A DNA stretch of 64,000 bases from Ancylobacter polymorphus (lineage in GTDB: Bacteria; Pseudomonadota; Alphaproteobacteria; Rhizobiales; Xanthobacteraceae), in contig NZ_CP083239.1 in the NCBI RefSeq assembly GCF_022836935.1, forward strand, positions 3,982,001-4,046,000, given 5' to 3'. Numbering within the stretch: position 1 is the first letter of the stretch; every line of letters begins with the position of its first letter. This document shows positions 63,428 through 64,000 of the stretch, piece by piece. The notes beneath the pieces are model-generated. The model was not told the origin of the DNA. It worked only from the letters and a program-made list of their open reading frames with translations, and searched no databases. Made by a program: the position numbers and the translations under genes.

Positions 63428-64000
63428 ATGAATGCCGTGACCTCCTTCGCCGAAGGACCGGGCGTCAGCCCGGCCCGCACCGCCGCCCTGCGCGCGGAGG
63501 CGGAAGCGCTCTATCTCGGCACCCGCCCGAAGACCCGCGCCGCCGCCGGCGCCGCCGCGCATCTGCTCGACGGCGTGCCCATGCACTGGATGGTCGACTG
63601 GTCGACCCCGGTGCCGCTGGTCATCGCCGAGGCGTCCGGCGCCCGTCTGCTGGATGTCGACGGCCATGGCTATGACGATTTCTGCCTCGGCGACACCGCC
63701 TCGCTGTTTGGCCACGGGCCCGCACCGGTGGCGGAGGCGCTGGCGCGGCAGGGACAGCGCGGCCTTGCCACCATGCTGCCGAGCCCGGATGCGGCCATCG
63801 TCGGCGACCTGCTGAGCGCGCGCTTCGGCCTGCCCTATTGGCAGATCGCCACCACCGCCACCGACGCCAACCGCTTCGCCCTGCGCGCCGCCCGCGCCGC
63901 CACCGGACGCCCGCGCATTCTCGTCTTCGACGGCGCCTATCATGGCGCGGTGGACGAAACCTTCGTCGAAATCGGCCCGGACGGGCGCGCCGCCAACCGC
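63428..64000 (+). CDS. Class III aminotransferase, truncated by the window end
   Basis: The first 191 codons of a second PLP-dependent class III aminotransferase; the frame is open to the last base. The start M-N-A-V-T-S-F-A-E-G leads to H-W-M-V-D-W-S-T-P, V-D-V-D-G-H-G-Y-D-D-F-C-L-G-D-T-A, the T-A-T-D-A-N-R-F-A-L-R-A-A-R-A-A-T-G cofactor segment and F-D-G-A-Y-H-G. It resembles glutamate-1-semialdehyde aminomutase-like transaminases. It follows the SpuC-like gene by 77 bp on the same strand and probably belongs to the same amine-catabolic operon. The active-site lysine lies beyond the window. Confidence 0.88.
   Translation, partial: MNAVTSFAEGPGVSPARTAALRAEAEALYLGTRPKTRAAAGAAAHLLDGVPMHWMVDWSTPVPLVIAEASGARLLDVDGHGYDDFCLGDTASLFGHGPAPVAEALARQGQRGLATMLPSPDAAIVGDLLSARFGLPYWQIATTATDANRFALRAARAATGRPRILVFDGAYHGAVDETFVEIGPDGRAANR

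Overview
The window looks like a chromosomal segment of an alphaproteobacterium of the order Hyphomicrobiales, probably close to Xanthobacteraceae such as Ancylobacter/Starkeya. This placement is inferred from gene content: high GC, an XoxF5-type methanol dehydrogenase, a DabAB inorganic-carbon uptake pair, the complete AcpXL/LpxXL cluster for very-long-chain fatty acids of lipid A, an IalB protein, and a guaB-MAPEG-rsmB-guaA block. No rRNA or marker gene is present to fix the species.

Layout. 1-5.6 kb, minus strand: carboxylesterase, class I cytochrome c, quinoprotein-relay metallohydrolase and xoxF, a lanthanide-type methanol oxidation module. 5.6-13 kb: a tandem-HTH regulator divergent from a Tat-exported beta-carbonic anhydrase, a monooxygenase-fold protein, a PHA-depolymerase-like esterase and a large hybrid PAS/GAF histidine kinase. 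13.1-18.2 kb: a LysR regulator divergent from dabB-dabA (energy-coupled CO2/bicarbonate capture). 18.2-27.7 kb: purine and RNA housekeeping (guaA, rsmB-like, MAPEG, guaB), a DHA2-type MFS exporter, rlmE, ppx and ialB. 27.9-33.9 kb: a 1991-residue autotransporter whose passenger is about fifty RTX-like coils encoded by very recent DNA duplications. Next to it is a divergent resolvase-like protein that has lost its catalytic residues and has a palindrome at its start.

35.65-44.17 kb is an integrative element in the 3' end of tRNA-Gln(CUG). It has 17-bp att repeats, three arm-type repeats at each end and a tyrosine integrase next to attL. Its cargo is unusual: a GIY-YIG protein, a Bro-N protein, a DUF2806-like protein, several orphans, and a gene split by a complete IS21-family element.

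44.7-52.5 kb: DUF1127 protein, PBP1C and a thioester-containing alpha-2-macroglobulin, the usual periplasmic defence/repair pair. 52.7-58.9 kb: acpXL, fabZ-like, two ketosynthases (the first without its nucleophilic cysteine), an SDR, an alcohol-dehydrogenase-like reductase and lpxXL; together they build and transfer the C28 acyl chain of lipid A. 59.1-64 kb: polyamine uptake and breakdown (PotF-like binding protein, PuuA-like ligase, SpuC-like transaminase, and a second transaminase cut by the window end).

The items most worth follow-up are the RTX-like autotransporter with its dead-recombinase neighbour, the tRNA-Gln island, and the cysteine-less ketosynthase of the AcpXL cluster. Function assignments rest on reading motifs by eye; no database search was possible.
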